From positions 13,172,360 through 13,236,359 of the forward strand of contig NC_023750.2 in assembly GCF_000499845.2 (NCBI RefSeq): DNA of 64,000 nucleotides, written 5' to 3'. Below are positions 47,388-56,640 of this stretch, one piece after another (within the stretch, counting starts at the first letter, position 1; every line of letters begins with the position of its first letter). The notes under the pieces are model-generated. The model did not search any database, was not told the origin of the DNA, and was given only the letters and a program-made list of their open reading frames with translations. Source of the DNA: Phaseolus vulgaris. Taxonomy: Eukaryota > Streptophyta > Magnoliopsida > Fabales > Fabaceae. Position numbers and translations under genes: made by a program.

Positions 47388-47771
47388 TGTTGTGCCAAAG
47401 AGAGTGTGTTTCTTGAAGGGTTCAAGGTCACTTCTTTGGTGGTTTGTGTGTAATCTGTTTTGATTGCTTAGTGAATTGCCCAGTGGCTTCTGGGGACTGG
47501 ATGTAGCTCTTAGTTTAAGAGTGAACCAATATAAACTATTTATGTATCTCTTTCTTCCCTTAAACTCATTTAAATTCAGTTGTTATTGCTTTGCTTGTAT
47601 AAACAACCGATTATTTCGAAGAAACAACCGATTGTTTTTTTGGTGCTTTGTTGTTTTGTGCTTTATATCTCGGCTAACTGAATTTATGATTGAGTTTCAT
47701 ACAAAGGATTTTGTTCTAGCTGAAAAAGTTTTCAAAACCCCCTCTTGTTTAAGGCCATATATTCTAACAAT

Positions 47772-47782
47772 TGGTATCAAGA
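47772..47782 (+). other. Copia primer-binding site
   Basis: TGGTATCAAGA begins two bases after the LTR end. It resembles the TGGTATCAGAGC used by copia elements to bind initiator methionine tRNA and fixes the orientation of this LTR family. Confidence 0.65.
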
Positions 47783-47830
47783 TTTTGGTACTTGAAAAAT
47801 ACTCAAGTTTGATCCTAAAACCTTTTTTCT

Positions 47831-48016
47831 ATGGCTGGAAAACTACCTTTTGAGGAGGGTGCTTCAATTAACAAACCACCTTTTTTCTGTGGTTTGAATT
47901 ATAAGTATTGGGAAGCTAGAATGAAAATCTTTGTTGAATCCATTGATCAAGGGATTTGGGATGCAATCGAAAATGAAAACCCACATCATTCTCCCCCTAT
48001 TTGTCTTCACAAATAG
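47831..48016 (+). pseudogene. Copia gag N-terminal fragment
   Basis: The ATG 49 bases after the primer-binding site opens MAGKLPFEEGASINKPPFF. NYKYWEARMKIFVESID and GIWDAIENE are typical of the N-terminal part of Ty1/copia gag. The frame stops at 48016 after 61 residues. Later copia domains are not found downstream, so the element is truncated. Confidence 0.75.
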
Positions 48017-48596
48017 AATGAAAGAAGGGATAAAAACAGAATAACCTATTTGCATCAGTGTTTTCCAGCATTGAAAACCAACATATAGCAACAACATAAT
48101 AAACCAGAAAACCAGTGTGTGTAGCAGCACCATTGAAGCAACAAATCTTTGATACCATATCAAAATTGCAACAAAAATCTATGGTGTATCAGAGCTATGA
48201 CAACAACATAATCAAAGTACCATAGACCCCAGAAATTTCAGCAAGGAGACCACAATTTCTCCTCCTATCTTTTCTTCATCCAGCAGTACCCAACAATGGA
48301 GCACTTAAAAAGGTTCATCTTCAAGTTGGTCAAATGATTGCTCAAAAGGCGGATTTGGTAGAAATATTATCTCTTCTGTTAAGAGCAAACCTTCCAGACG
48401 TTCCAAAGATACATTCACAAATATTCATCAACCCAAAGACCATCAATGTGGTTGCCATTCATAAAAGGCCTGGAATTTCAAGGAAAACAAAGAATACATC
48501 TTTATTATTTGATTCAGAAGCATAGTACATGCATTTTTTTTTTATCAACAATGGGTTTTGAAAGCAAAGAAATAGTTGTAATCATGCATAAGAATT
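48017..48596. other. Copia-related degraded sequence before the complete gypsy element
   Basis: No open coding frame was recognised. CCCCTATTTGTCTTCACAAA near 47994 has a relative near 61229, and AATCATGCATAAG near 48580 has a relative near 61453. The stretch thus belongs with 60677-61787 and was split by the insertion at 48597. Confidence 0.4.
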
Positions 48597-49017
48597 TGTA
48601 CCGCCCTGGTGGTCGGGTGTGATGACGTGGCATCCTGCTACAGTATAGGCGCTAGGTTGACAGTTGGGAAGGAAGTCGGGAGGCACGTGTAGTCGCCGAT
48701 AGTTAAGTTGGCGTGTTCCGGTCTCCAGCATACCAGAATAGGCGATCGCCAGTTTGGGGATGAAGTCGCCAGATGCGGACTCAGGCGACCAGACAGTCGG
48801 AGATCGCCCGAACAAGCACATCGCCGAAGTTAAAGGAGAAGCAGATTATGAAGGCGGCCGGCGAGACCACAGGGAAGGTGTATGAAGGCCCTACCTCGCC
48901 AATTTCAGTAGAGATCGCACTCCTGAGTTAGCTATGCACTGGGCAGTACCATGCATAGGTAACTTAGCCAAAATGAGAGTAGAAGCAGCGCCAAGTCAGT
49001 GAGCCTCCAGATGATGG

Positions 49018-49046
49018 CACGTGTACGGTTGGATGCAGGCCACGTG
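49018..49046 (+). promoter_or_regulatory. Paired G-box motifs in LTR U3
   Basis: CACGTG occurs at 49018-49023 and again at 49041-49046, 40-70 bases before the TATA box. Both are also present in the other gypsy LTRs of this family here. G-boxes with ACGTG-C/T contexts resemble abscisic-acid and stress response elements; any role is inference. Confidence 0.45.
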
Positions 49047-49085
49047 TCCAAGCCTGTAACTGCCAGGAGAGAGAAAACCACCAGG

Positions 49086-49093
49086 TATATAAG
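49086..49093 (+). promoter_or_regulatory. TATA box of the gypsy 5' LTR
   Basis: TATATAAG lies in a context kept in every LTR of the family in this window and marks the probable start of R about 30 bases downstream. Confidence 0.7.
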
Positions 49094-49374
49094 AGTTCCT
49101 AACAGATTTTCTAAGGTACGTGCGTTCAGTTCATACACTTTACGCTTGCGAGTGACAGAGCTGTTTGTGAGAGAGATTTGCACGGTTCCAGTTCTTAGTA
49201 TTTGGTGATACCGTCACTGACTTGAGCGTCGGAGTGCGATCGGCCGCAGCGGCGCCGTGTCGTTTCTTTGCAGGTTCTTGAGATAGATCCAGAGGAGGAA
49301 CGAAAGTGATAAGCGGCGCGCACGTCGATCCTTGACGAGGCATTCTCCAGCGCTCCGGTCAACAGGCAGGATCA

Positions 49375-49395
49375 TCAGGCGCCCACCGTGGGGCC
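49375..49395 (+). other. Primer-binding region of the complete element
   Basis: TCAGGCGCCCACCGTGGGGC follows the LTR directly and is shared by elements B, C and the one at 63004. It begins TCA, not the TGG expected opposite a tRNA CCA end. The GGCGCC core does look like other plant gypsy primer sites. Confidence 0.5.
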
Positions 49396-49738
49396 GTGTA
49401 AAACGTGCTCCCATCCACAGCGTGAGTTCGTGGAGGTTTTCGAGGTTTTCTGCGCGGTTGTGTGCTGGCGCAACCGTCGTTCTTGGTTTCTTTGAGTTTC
49501 GTTCGGTGAAGTTTGTGTTTTAAACCGTTCGTTTGGTTTTTCGATCGGTGGATTCGAGTTCTTTCGAGTGGTTGTTTGGTTCGCGGGGAAACGGTGGTTT
49601 TGGTGAAGCTGCGTTTTTCTTTGAAGGTTCGCGGTTTCTTGAAGTCCTTGCGCAGTTTCTTGAATCTTCTCCGATCGGTCGCTGATTCGTTCGTGGTTGA
49701 AGTGTTATTTGCTGTACTTCTGTGGTTCGCTGAAGTTA

Positions 49739-52700
49739 ATGAGAAAGATGAGAAGCAATCGTTCCAGTCCCGTGGCTCCCGTCGCAGCTGAAGGCGACGC
49801 CGCCATGACCATGGCGCAGATGGCAGAAATGATGCGCTCATTGCAGGCCACTGTAGAAGCCTCGCGCGTCGAGCAGGCGAGGATACATGAAGACCTGGTC
49901 GCCTCTCGCGCCAGGAACGAGGAGCTCAGCAAAGTAGCTGAAGAGCTACGTCGAGCTCTTCAGGAGCAGCAGGGTCGTTCTTCAGCTGAAGAGGTGGCAC
50001 CGTCGACGTCGCCTCGTGTGTTCCCAATGCCTTTCGCTCAGGCGATTACCGACACGCCAATTCCCACGAGCGTGGTTCCGGTTAAGGCTGTGTTTACCGG
50101 CGTGGAGGATCCAGAGGCTCATCTGACCACGTTCCACACGCAGATGATGCTGTCGGGAGGGTCGGATGCCGTCTATTGTAAGATGTTCGTGAGCACGCTC
50201 CAGGGAACGGCGATGGAGTGGTTTGTGAGCCTGCCTAATGGCCACATAACTAATTTTCAGCAATTCTCGAAAATCTTTGTCGAGCAGTATATTGTGAACA
50301 AGGCACCGCCCAGGGTGTCCTATGACCTGTTTGATATAAGGCAGTACCATGGGGAGTCCCTCAGAGACTACCTCAATCGCTTCAGAGCGCAGATGGTCAG
50401 ATCGCCGGCCAAGGATGAAGAAATGCTAGTTTATGCCTTCAAAAAGGGCGTGCAGCCAGGGCCATTCTGCGAAGCCTTGATCAGGGCTCATCCAGCGACG
50501 TTTGCTGAAGTCAGGCGACTTGCGGTGGCTCACATCGCCGACGAGAGTGAGGTCGCCGAGAAGAGAGGCAGTGTGGCTCCCGTTAGGCCACGCGCCCAGA
50601 CCAGGATCCAGCCACAGAGGGTACTGGAAACGGCAGCGGCGGCCAGAAAGGATCAAAGGACTCGCTATCGTTACGATAGGAGAAACAAGGGAAGAAGCCA
50701 AGCGCGCCAACCGCCAGCACGCCAACAACCAGCACGCCGGGAATACAATCGCCCACCTAAGCACAAATTCGTCATGGGACTAGCGGACCTGATCGCTATC
50801 CCTAACATATCTGCTAGGTTGAAGGCGCCCGAGAAGGTGGGCGACAAGGTGCTAGGGTCGAAGCCGGACGTCTGGTGCGAGTTTCACAAGTGCTTTGGCC
50901 ACAACCTGGACTCGTGTTTGTCTTTAGGATACCAGCTCGACGATCTGGTCAAGAGCGGGTTCCTAAACGACTATCTGCTGGACAGAAGGACCGGAGGGGC
51001 GTCGAGTTCCCAGCCGGCAGGTGGAGAAGCCCAGCAACATGAGATGCCTATCCATGGGGAGATCCACACCATTGCAGGGGGTTTCTCAGGTGGTGGATGC
51101 ACCGCGTCGCAGAGGAAAAAGTACGCGCGATCGGTGATGTCAGTAGACATGTTTGAAGATCACTCGCCCGAAGTGGACATTACGTTCACCAAGCAGGATC
51201 TTCGGGACGTTGTGCCTCATGACAACGATCCCATTGTTATTTCGTTGATCACGGCGGGGAGGAAGGTCCACCGAGTTCTGGTGGACCAAGGAAGTTCGGC
51301 AGACGTGATGTTCTGGCCGACTTTCACACAGTTGGAATTGCCCCTTGACCAGCTAAGGCCCTATGGAGGGTGCTTGTATGGGTTCGCTGGCGACCAGGTG
51401 GAGGTCAGGGGGTACATCGAGCTGAGAACCACGTTTACCGATGAGGCTGGGTCGAGGACGGAGAAAATCAAGTACCTCATCGTAAACGCCCCTTCAGCAT
51501 ATAACATCCTGCTGGGAAGGCCCACTCTCAACAGGATAGGCGCAATTCCATCGACTCGGCATATGAAGGTGAAGCTGCCGTCCATGGAAGGGGTGGTGAT
51601 CACGATAAAGTCTGATCAGAAGGAAGCGAAAAAGTGCTATGAAAATAGCCTGAAAAATAAAAGATCAGTGAGCTATGTCACAACCACCCCACCTCCCGGT
51701 GTGAAGCCCAGACCGCCGATAATGGAGGAGGCCGCCGGAAGGGACGTAGAGATGGTAGATGCTGAGCTGGGGGAGAGGAATGCTGGCCTGGAGGAAGAAG
51801 AGGCGCAGAATCGCCCGGAGGAAGCAAGGGAGCTGGGAATCGCCAAGGCGGTGGCCGCCAGAGAGTCCAGGCCCAAACCCGTCGAGCAGTGGCTCGAGAA
51901 GGAGATCGGGGGGAAGGTTTTCAAGCTCGGAAGATCTCTGGAGGTCGATCTCCAGGACCAGATCGCCAAGGTGATTGAACGGCATCTGGACGCGTTTGCC
52001 TGGTCCGCTTCGGACATGCCCGGAATCGACCCCGACTTCTTGTGCCATCATCTGGCGATGGACAACATGGTGAGACCGGTGCGGCAAAGAAGGAGGAAAT
52101 TTAATGAAGAAAGGAGGCAGGCGATCAAGGATGAGACCCAGAAACTCCTCGCTGCAGGCCACATCAGGGAAGTCCAGTACCCTGAGTGGTTGGCAAATGT
52201 CGTGCTGGTGAAGAAGAGCAACGGGAAATGGCGCATGTGCGTCGATTTCACCGATCTGAATAAGGCTTGCCCAAAGGATTCGTATCCTTTACCAAGCATT
52301 GATGCCCTGGTTGATAGTGCTGCAGGGTGCAAGTTGCTGAGTTTCTTGGATGCCTCCTCGGGCTACAATCAGATCAAGATGCATCCCCTCGATGAAGAAA
52401 AGACAGCCTTCATGACGGAGAGGTCGTGCTACTGCTATAAGGTGATGCCGTTCGGGTTGAAGAACGCCGGGGCCACGTACCAGAGGCTAATGGATCGAGT
52501 ACTTGCACCGATGCTGGGAAGGAACGTGCAAGCCTACGTTGATGACATGGTCGTGACCTCGCAGGAGAAGAGCAGGCACGTCGCAGACTTGGAAGAGTTG
52601 TTCACGACGATCGCCAAATTTAAGTTGAAGCTTAACCCGGAGAAGTGCATTTTCGGCGTGGAGGCTGGGAAGTTCTTGGGTTTTCTTTTAACTGAAAGAG

Positions 52701-55192
52701 GAATAGAGGCCAACCCGGACAAGTGTGCCGCTATCTTGGCGATGAGAAGCCCGACTACAGTGAAAGAAGTCCAGCAGCTAACGGGTCGGATGGCGGCCCT
52801 ATCCCGCTTCGTGTCAGCGAGCGGAGAAAAGGGACATCCCTATTTCCAGTGTCTGCGGCGCAACAACAAGTTCGTTTGGACGAAAGAGTGCGAGGAAGCT
52901 TTCGTCGAGCTGAAGAAATATTTGGCGAGCCCGCCGGTTCTGTGCAAACCACTGGCGGGAATCCCTCTCAGGTTGTATTTCGCTGTGACTGAGAGGGCGG
53001 TGAGTGCGGTGCTCGCCCAGGACCAGGATCAGGCTCAGAAGCCTATTTATTTCGTGAGTAAAGTGTTGCAGGGCCCGGAAACGAGATATCAGGCCCTGGA
53101 GAAGGCTGCATTGGCTGTGGTGTTTTCGGCGAGGAGGTTAAGCCACTACTTCCACAGTTTCACAATACTGGTGATGACTGACCTGCCCATCCAGAAGGTA
53201 TTGAAGAAACCTGACGTCACAGGAAGAATGGTGAAGTGGGCAGTCGAATTGTCAGAATTTGACATTAAATATGAGCCCCGAGGCCCGATCAAGGGACAAG
53301 TCTTCGCTGATTTCATAGTTGAGCTCTCTTCAGAGGCGACGCGGGTTGAAGGAGACGATTTCTGTTGGGTACTCTCGGTGGATGGATCGTCAAACCAGCA
53401 TGGTAGCGGTGCTGGAGTCATATTGGAAGGACCCAACGGCGTGCTGATCGAACAATCGTTGAGATTCGCCTTCAAAGCCAGCAACAATCAAGCAGAGTAT
53501 GAGGCGCTGATCGCCGGGATTCTGCTGGCTAAGGAAATGGGAGCCAGAGTGCTGATGGCTAAGAGTGACTCGCTGCTAGTCACAGGGCAAGTAACAGGCG
53601 AGTTCCAGGCTAAAGATCCACAAATGGCGGCTTACTTGGCGTATGTGCAGGAATTGAAGAGTTCCTTTGCCTCTTTTGAAGTGGTGCATGTGCCCCGAGA
53701 ACAGAATGCCCGAGCTGACTTGCTTGCTAAGCTCGCCAGCTCAGGCAAGGGGGGTAGGCAGAGGACAGTGATCCAAGAAACACTGAAGAAGCCGAGGGCA
53801 TTCGTAGCAGATCACCTGGTCCTTCAGATAAGCAAGTCGACGGAGAAGGCAGCGAGGAGCCATAAGTCTTTGACGCAAGAAACTCTGAGATCGCCAAGGG
53901 TCAGAGCTTGTCGAGGAGAGAAGGTGGACGTGATGCAGGTCTGCGCCACCCATGAGCCAGACACGTGGATAACACAGTACAAGCGATGCCTGGCGGATGG
54001 CCTCCTCCCGTTAGATCCAACAGAAGCTAGGAAGGTAAAGAAGAATTCCAGCAAGTATACACTGATTGATGGCGATCTGTACAGGTTGGGGTTCACTCAC
54101 CCACTCCTGGAATGTATACACGGCGAGAAGTGCACGAGAATTATGGCAGAGCTCCACGAAGGAATATGTGGAAGTCACGTCGGGGGTCGAGCTCTGGCAG
54201 CCAGGACTCTCCGTGCAGGCTACTATTGGCCATCCATGAGAGAAGATTGCAAGAAGTATGCCCAGTGCTGCAAGCAATGCCAGCAGCACGCCGATTGGCA
54301 CGAGGCGCCTCCCGAGGAGTTGAAGTCGATCTATAGCCCTTGGCCGTTTCATACTTGGGGAATCGACATCCTGGGACCTTTTCCACTGGCGATCAGGCAG
54401 ATGAAGTACTTGGTGGTGGCGATTGAGTATTTCACCAAGTGGATTGAAGCAGAACCAGTGGCCCAGATCACCGCGCACAAGGTCGAAGGCTTTGTATGGA
54501 AGAATATTGTGTGCCGGTTCGGAGTGCCTAAGCGCCTGGTATCAGATAATGGGACTCAGTTTGCAAGCCACCTGTTGAAGAAGCTTTGTGAAGGGGTTGG
54601 AATTCAGCAAGTGTTTGCATCCGTCGAGCACCCTCAGACGAATGGCCAGGTGGAATCAGCCAATCGGGTGTTGCTGAGAGGTTTGAAGAGAAGGCTCGAG
54701 AAAGCCAAGGGAAGTTGGGCTGAGGAGGTACCCCGTATAGTTTGGGCGTACCACACCACCGAGCAGTCAGGAACCCATGAGACCCCGTTTAGCTTGGTCT
54801 ATGGGTGTGATGCCATGATTCCAGTCGAGATCCAGGAGAGCTCGCCGAGATTCCAAAACTTTGTAGAGGAAGACTCGAATGAAGAGAGAAGGCTGAACCT
54901 GGATCTGCTGGACGAAGTCAGGGAGGAGGCAAGGCTGAAGGCTGAGGCGGTGAAGAGAAGGGTCGAGCGAAGGTACAACTCGAAGGTGATGCCAAGGCAG
55001 TTTAGAGAAGGCAATCTGGTGATGAGGAAGGCCCACCAGTACGAGATGGAGAATAAGCTATCACCCAAGTGGACTGGACCGTTCAGAATAACCGAGGCAC
55101 TCGGGAACGGAGCCTATCGCTTGGAGACGCTGGAAGGGGGGGCGATCCCTCGTACCTGGAACGCCACACACCTGAAGTTGTACTATAGCTAA
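49739..55192 (+). CDS. Gag-pol polyprotein of Tat-type gypsy element, 1817 residues
   Basis: One open frame encodes gag and pol. The ATG at 49739 (MRKMRSNRSS) is chosen because it is kept in elements B and C. Gag spans about 1-300 (MEWFVSLPNGHI), with a zinc-binding-like segment near 382 (WCEFHKCFGHNLDSC). Protease has LVDQGSSADVMF near 515. Reverse transcriptase has WRMCVDFTDLNKA, SGYNQIKM and YVDDMVV (near 932). The normal RNase H follows, then a second RNase H starting DGSSNQHGSG (near 1215) with NNQAEYEALI and REQNARADLL. Integrase has the zinc region from HEGICGSHVG to CKQCQQH (near 1473-1515) and the acidic triad in GIDIL, SDNGTQF and QVESANR. The end KWTGPFRITE...HLKLYYS has no chromodomain. 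No stop or frameshift is seen. Confidence 0.96.
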   Translation: MRKMRSNRSSPVAPVAAEGDAAMTMAQMAEMMRSLQATVEASRVEQARIHEDLVASRARNEELSKVAEELRRALQEQQGRSSAEEVAPSTSPRVFPMPFAQAITDTPIPTSVVPVKAVFTGVEDPEAHLTTFHTQMMLSGGSDAVYCKMFVSTLQGTAMEWFVSLPNGHITNFQQFSKIFVEQYIVNKAPPRVSYDLFDIRQYHGESLRDYLNRFRAQMVRSPAKDEEMLVYAFKKGVQPGPFCEALIRAHPATFAEVRRLAVAHIADESEVAEKRGSVAPVRPRAQTRIQPQRVLETAAAARKDQRTRYRYDRRNKGRSQARQPPARQQPARREYNRPPKHKFVMGLADLIAIPNISARLKAPEKVGDKVLGSKPDVWCEFHKCFGHNLDSCLSLGYQLDDLVKSGFLNDYLLDRRTGGASSSQPAGGEAQQHEMPIHGEIHTIAGGFSGGGCTASQRKKYARSVMSVDMFEDHSPEVDITFTKQDLRDVVPHDNDPIVISLITAGRKVHRVLVDQGSSADVMFWPTFTQLELPLDQLRPYGGCLYGFAGDQVEVRGYIELRTTFTDEAGSRTEKIKYLIVNAPSAYNILLGRPTLNRIGAIPSTRHMKVKLPSMEGVVITIKSDQKEAKKCYENSLKNKRSVSYVTTTPPPGVKPRPPIMEEAAGRDVEMVDAELGERNAGLEEEEAQNRPEEARELGIAKAVAARESRPKPVEQWLEKEIGGKVFKLGRSLEVDLQDQIAKVIERHLDAFAWSASDMPGIDPDFLCHHLAMDNMVRPVRQRRRKFNEERRQAIKDETQKLLAAGHIREVQYPEWLANVVLVKKSNGKWRMCVDFTDLNKACPKDSYPLPSIDALVDSAAGCKLLSFLDASSGYNQIKMHPLDEEKTAFMTERSCYCYKVMPFGLKNAGATYQRLMDRVLAPMLGRNVQAYVDDMVVTSQEKSRHVADLEELFTTIAKFKLKLNPEKCIFGVEAGKFLGFLLTERGIEANPDKCAAILAMRSPTTVKEVQQLTGRMAALSRFVSASGEKGHPYFQCLRRNNKFVWTKECEEAFVELKKYLASPPVLCKPLAGIPLRLYFAVTERAVSAVLAQDQDQAQKPIYFVSKVLQGPETRYQALEKAALAVVFSARRLSHYFHSFTILVMTDLPIQKVLKKPDVTGRMVKWAVELSEFDIKYEPRGPIKGQVFADFIVELSSEATRVEGDDFCWVLSVDGSSNQHGSGAGVILEGPNGVLIEQSLRFAFKASNNQAEYEALIAGILLAKEMGARVLMAKSDSLLVTGQVTGEFQAKDPQMAAYLAYVQELKSSFASFEVVHVPREQNARADLLAKLASSGKGGRQRTVIQETLKKPRAFVADHLVLQISKSTEKAARSHKSLTQETLRSPRVRACRGEKVDVMQVCATHEPDTWITQYKRCLADGLLPLDPTEARKVKKNSSKYTLIDGDLYRLGFTHPLLECIHGEKCTRIMAELHEGICGSHVGGRALAARTLRAGYYWPSMREDCKKYAQCCKQCQQHADWHEAPPEELKSIYSPWPFHTWGIDILGPFPLAIRQMKYLVVAIEYFTKWIEAEPVAQITAHKVEGFVWKNIVCRFGVPKRLVSDNGTQFASHLLKKLCEGVGIQQVFASVEHPQTNGQVESANRVLLRGLKRRLEKAKGSWAEEVPRIVWAYHTTEQSGTHETPFSLVYGCDAMIPVEIQESSPRFQNFVEEDSNEERRLNLDLLDEVREEARLKAEAVKRRVERRYNSKVMPRQFREGNLVMRKAHQYEMENKLSPKWTGPFRITEALGNGAYRLETLEGGAIPRTWNATHLKLYYS

Positions 55193-56640
55193 GAGCTTTG
55201 TAAGTAAAGACAAACACAAGTGTTATATTGCAATGTTTCTGTTAAAACAGTTTCAAGGGGGCACTCTTTTTTCCCTAAGGAGGGTTTTTAATGAGGCCAC
55301 CCAATAAAAGAAGAGTTTTCGAAGTATAAGGTGTTTTCAGATTGCATATGTGTTATTCCCAAAAGTTTCGAAGAAAGACCTTGTCATTCGTACATGATTT
55401 AAGGCACGAAAAGATATGTCGCGTGTTATCTAAAAGTTTTAAAGCCCTCATCGTTTTTCGGCGACTAGAGGCACCAGTTAAGTTTTTAAAAGTCCTCATC
55501 GTTTTTCGGCGATTGGAGGCACCAGTTAAGTTTTTAAGTCCTCGTCGTCTTTCGGCGATCGGAGGCACCAGATGGAAGACCTCAACGCCCTCGTGCGTCT
55601 TGAGGCAAGTTAAAAGACCTCCTCGCCGTTGAGCGAGTGCAGGCGAGAAAGAGAAAAAGTCCTCCGTGTTTCTGGGAGCGAGAAGATGTAACTCCCGGGG
55701 CAACGTAGAGGCAAGTTAAAGACCTCCTCGCCGTTGTGCGGGCGCAGGCGAGAAAGGTCCTCAGTGCATCCAGGGGGGAGGAGATGTACGCCCTGGGCAA
55801 GTTGAGGCACCGGATAAAGTCCTTATTGCCGTTGTGCGAACTAAGGCCCATCAAAGACCTCCTCGCCGTCGAGCGAGTGCAGGCATGAGAAAGAAAAGGT
55901 CCTCAGTGCATCCAGGGGGGAGGAGATGTACACCCTGGGCAAGTTGAGGCACCAGACAAAGTCCTTCTCGCCGTTGAGCGAGTTAAGGCCATTTAAAGAC
56001 CTTCTCGCCGATGAGCGAGTTCAGGCGGGTTAAAGACCTTCTCGCTTACATGCGAGCGTAGGCAAGATAAAATCCTTCTCGTCTTGAACGAGTTCAGGTA
56101 TGGCGAAGAGGGTGGAAGAAGCTTGAAAGGCGGCTAAGGTAGGTTCGAAGAAAACGCCTAGCCAACCGGTCTTTTGCTCTGAAGTTCAAGGGGGCAAAGG
56201 AAGATCCCAAAGGGCGTTTCTACCCCAGGTAAAGAAACGATTGCCAAAGCATGAGGCTGGGAAAAGTTGGTGTTGCCAAGAGGTCTTGGCGATCGGGAAA
56301 AGATTGAAAGACTTGTTTGATAAAGCAGGACGAGCGGGACGTTGTTTGAACCAATGATTGAGTTACAGTTCGTTGCTTGGAAGGTATTCTTATGATAAGG
56401 TTAGTGCCTCAAGAGTACAAGTTGTTTAAGGTGATTATTGCTTAAGTTTGAATCAGCTCGAAGAAGTTACGCCAAAGGTCATGTTTGCAAAATCGCTAAG
56501 TTAAACGTAGCAGAGTTAGGCATACAAAGAAAGTAAAGCGCTCAAGAGAAGTCAGAAGACATATCCAAATTTCGCTATTGAAATAAGTAGCTGTTCAAAA
56601 TACATGTGCAAGAGTTTTTACAAGATAAATACAAGTGAAT
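55193..56640 (+). other. Non-coding region between gag-pol and the antisense gene
   Basis: No coding content is seen. It contains degenerate tandem repeats (listed separately) and is where sense and antisense transcripts would converge. Confidence 0.6.
55444..56100 (+). repeat. Degenerate tandem repeats 3' of gag-pol
   Basis: Three copies of a roughly 47-bp unit with CCTCATCGTTTTTCGGCGA and GGAGGCACCAGTTAAG occur at about 55444, 55491 and 55538. They are followed by repeated blocks built around GACCTCCTCGCCGTTGAGCG with variable spacing, down to about 56100. Such arrays are known in the 3' regions of Tat and Ogre elements. Confidence 0.75.

Larger units (their letters stand above)
44711..47769 (+). 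repeat. 5' LTR of a copia element, interrupted by nested solo LTRs
   Basis: The LTR ends CCATATATTCTAACA at 47769 and is followed by a primer-binding site. It is interrupted at 45411 by a copia solo LTR with its target duplication (45412-47392); without that it is about 1.08 kb, close to the 1.15 kb of related LTRs. The left boundary, against the inverted fragment, is approximate. Confidence 0.65.
48597..49374 (+). repeat. 5' LTR of the complete Tat-type element
   Basis: This 778-bp LTR runs from TGTACCGCCC to CAGGCAGGATCA. It supplies the promoter for gag-pol. Compared with LTRs of elements A and C it lacks 15 bp near its start, removed between two GGCG copies; the 3' LTR lacks them too, so the loss predates insertion. 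Confidence 0.95.

Noticed and set aside
49697..49738. Upstream extension of gag-pol from a TTG codon
   Set aside because: Plant translation uses ATG; MRKMRSNRSS at 49739 is the first ATG in frame and is kept in other copies.
52755..52952. Minus-strand frames within gag-pol of the complete element
   Set aside because: They are complements of conserved pol sequence; codon conservation follows the plus strand.
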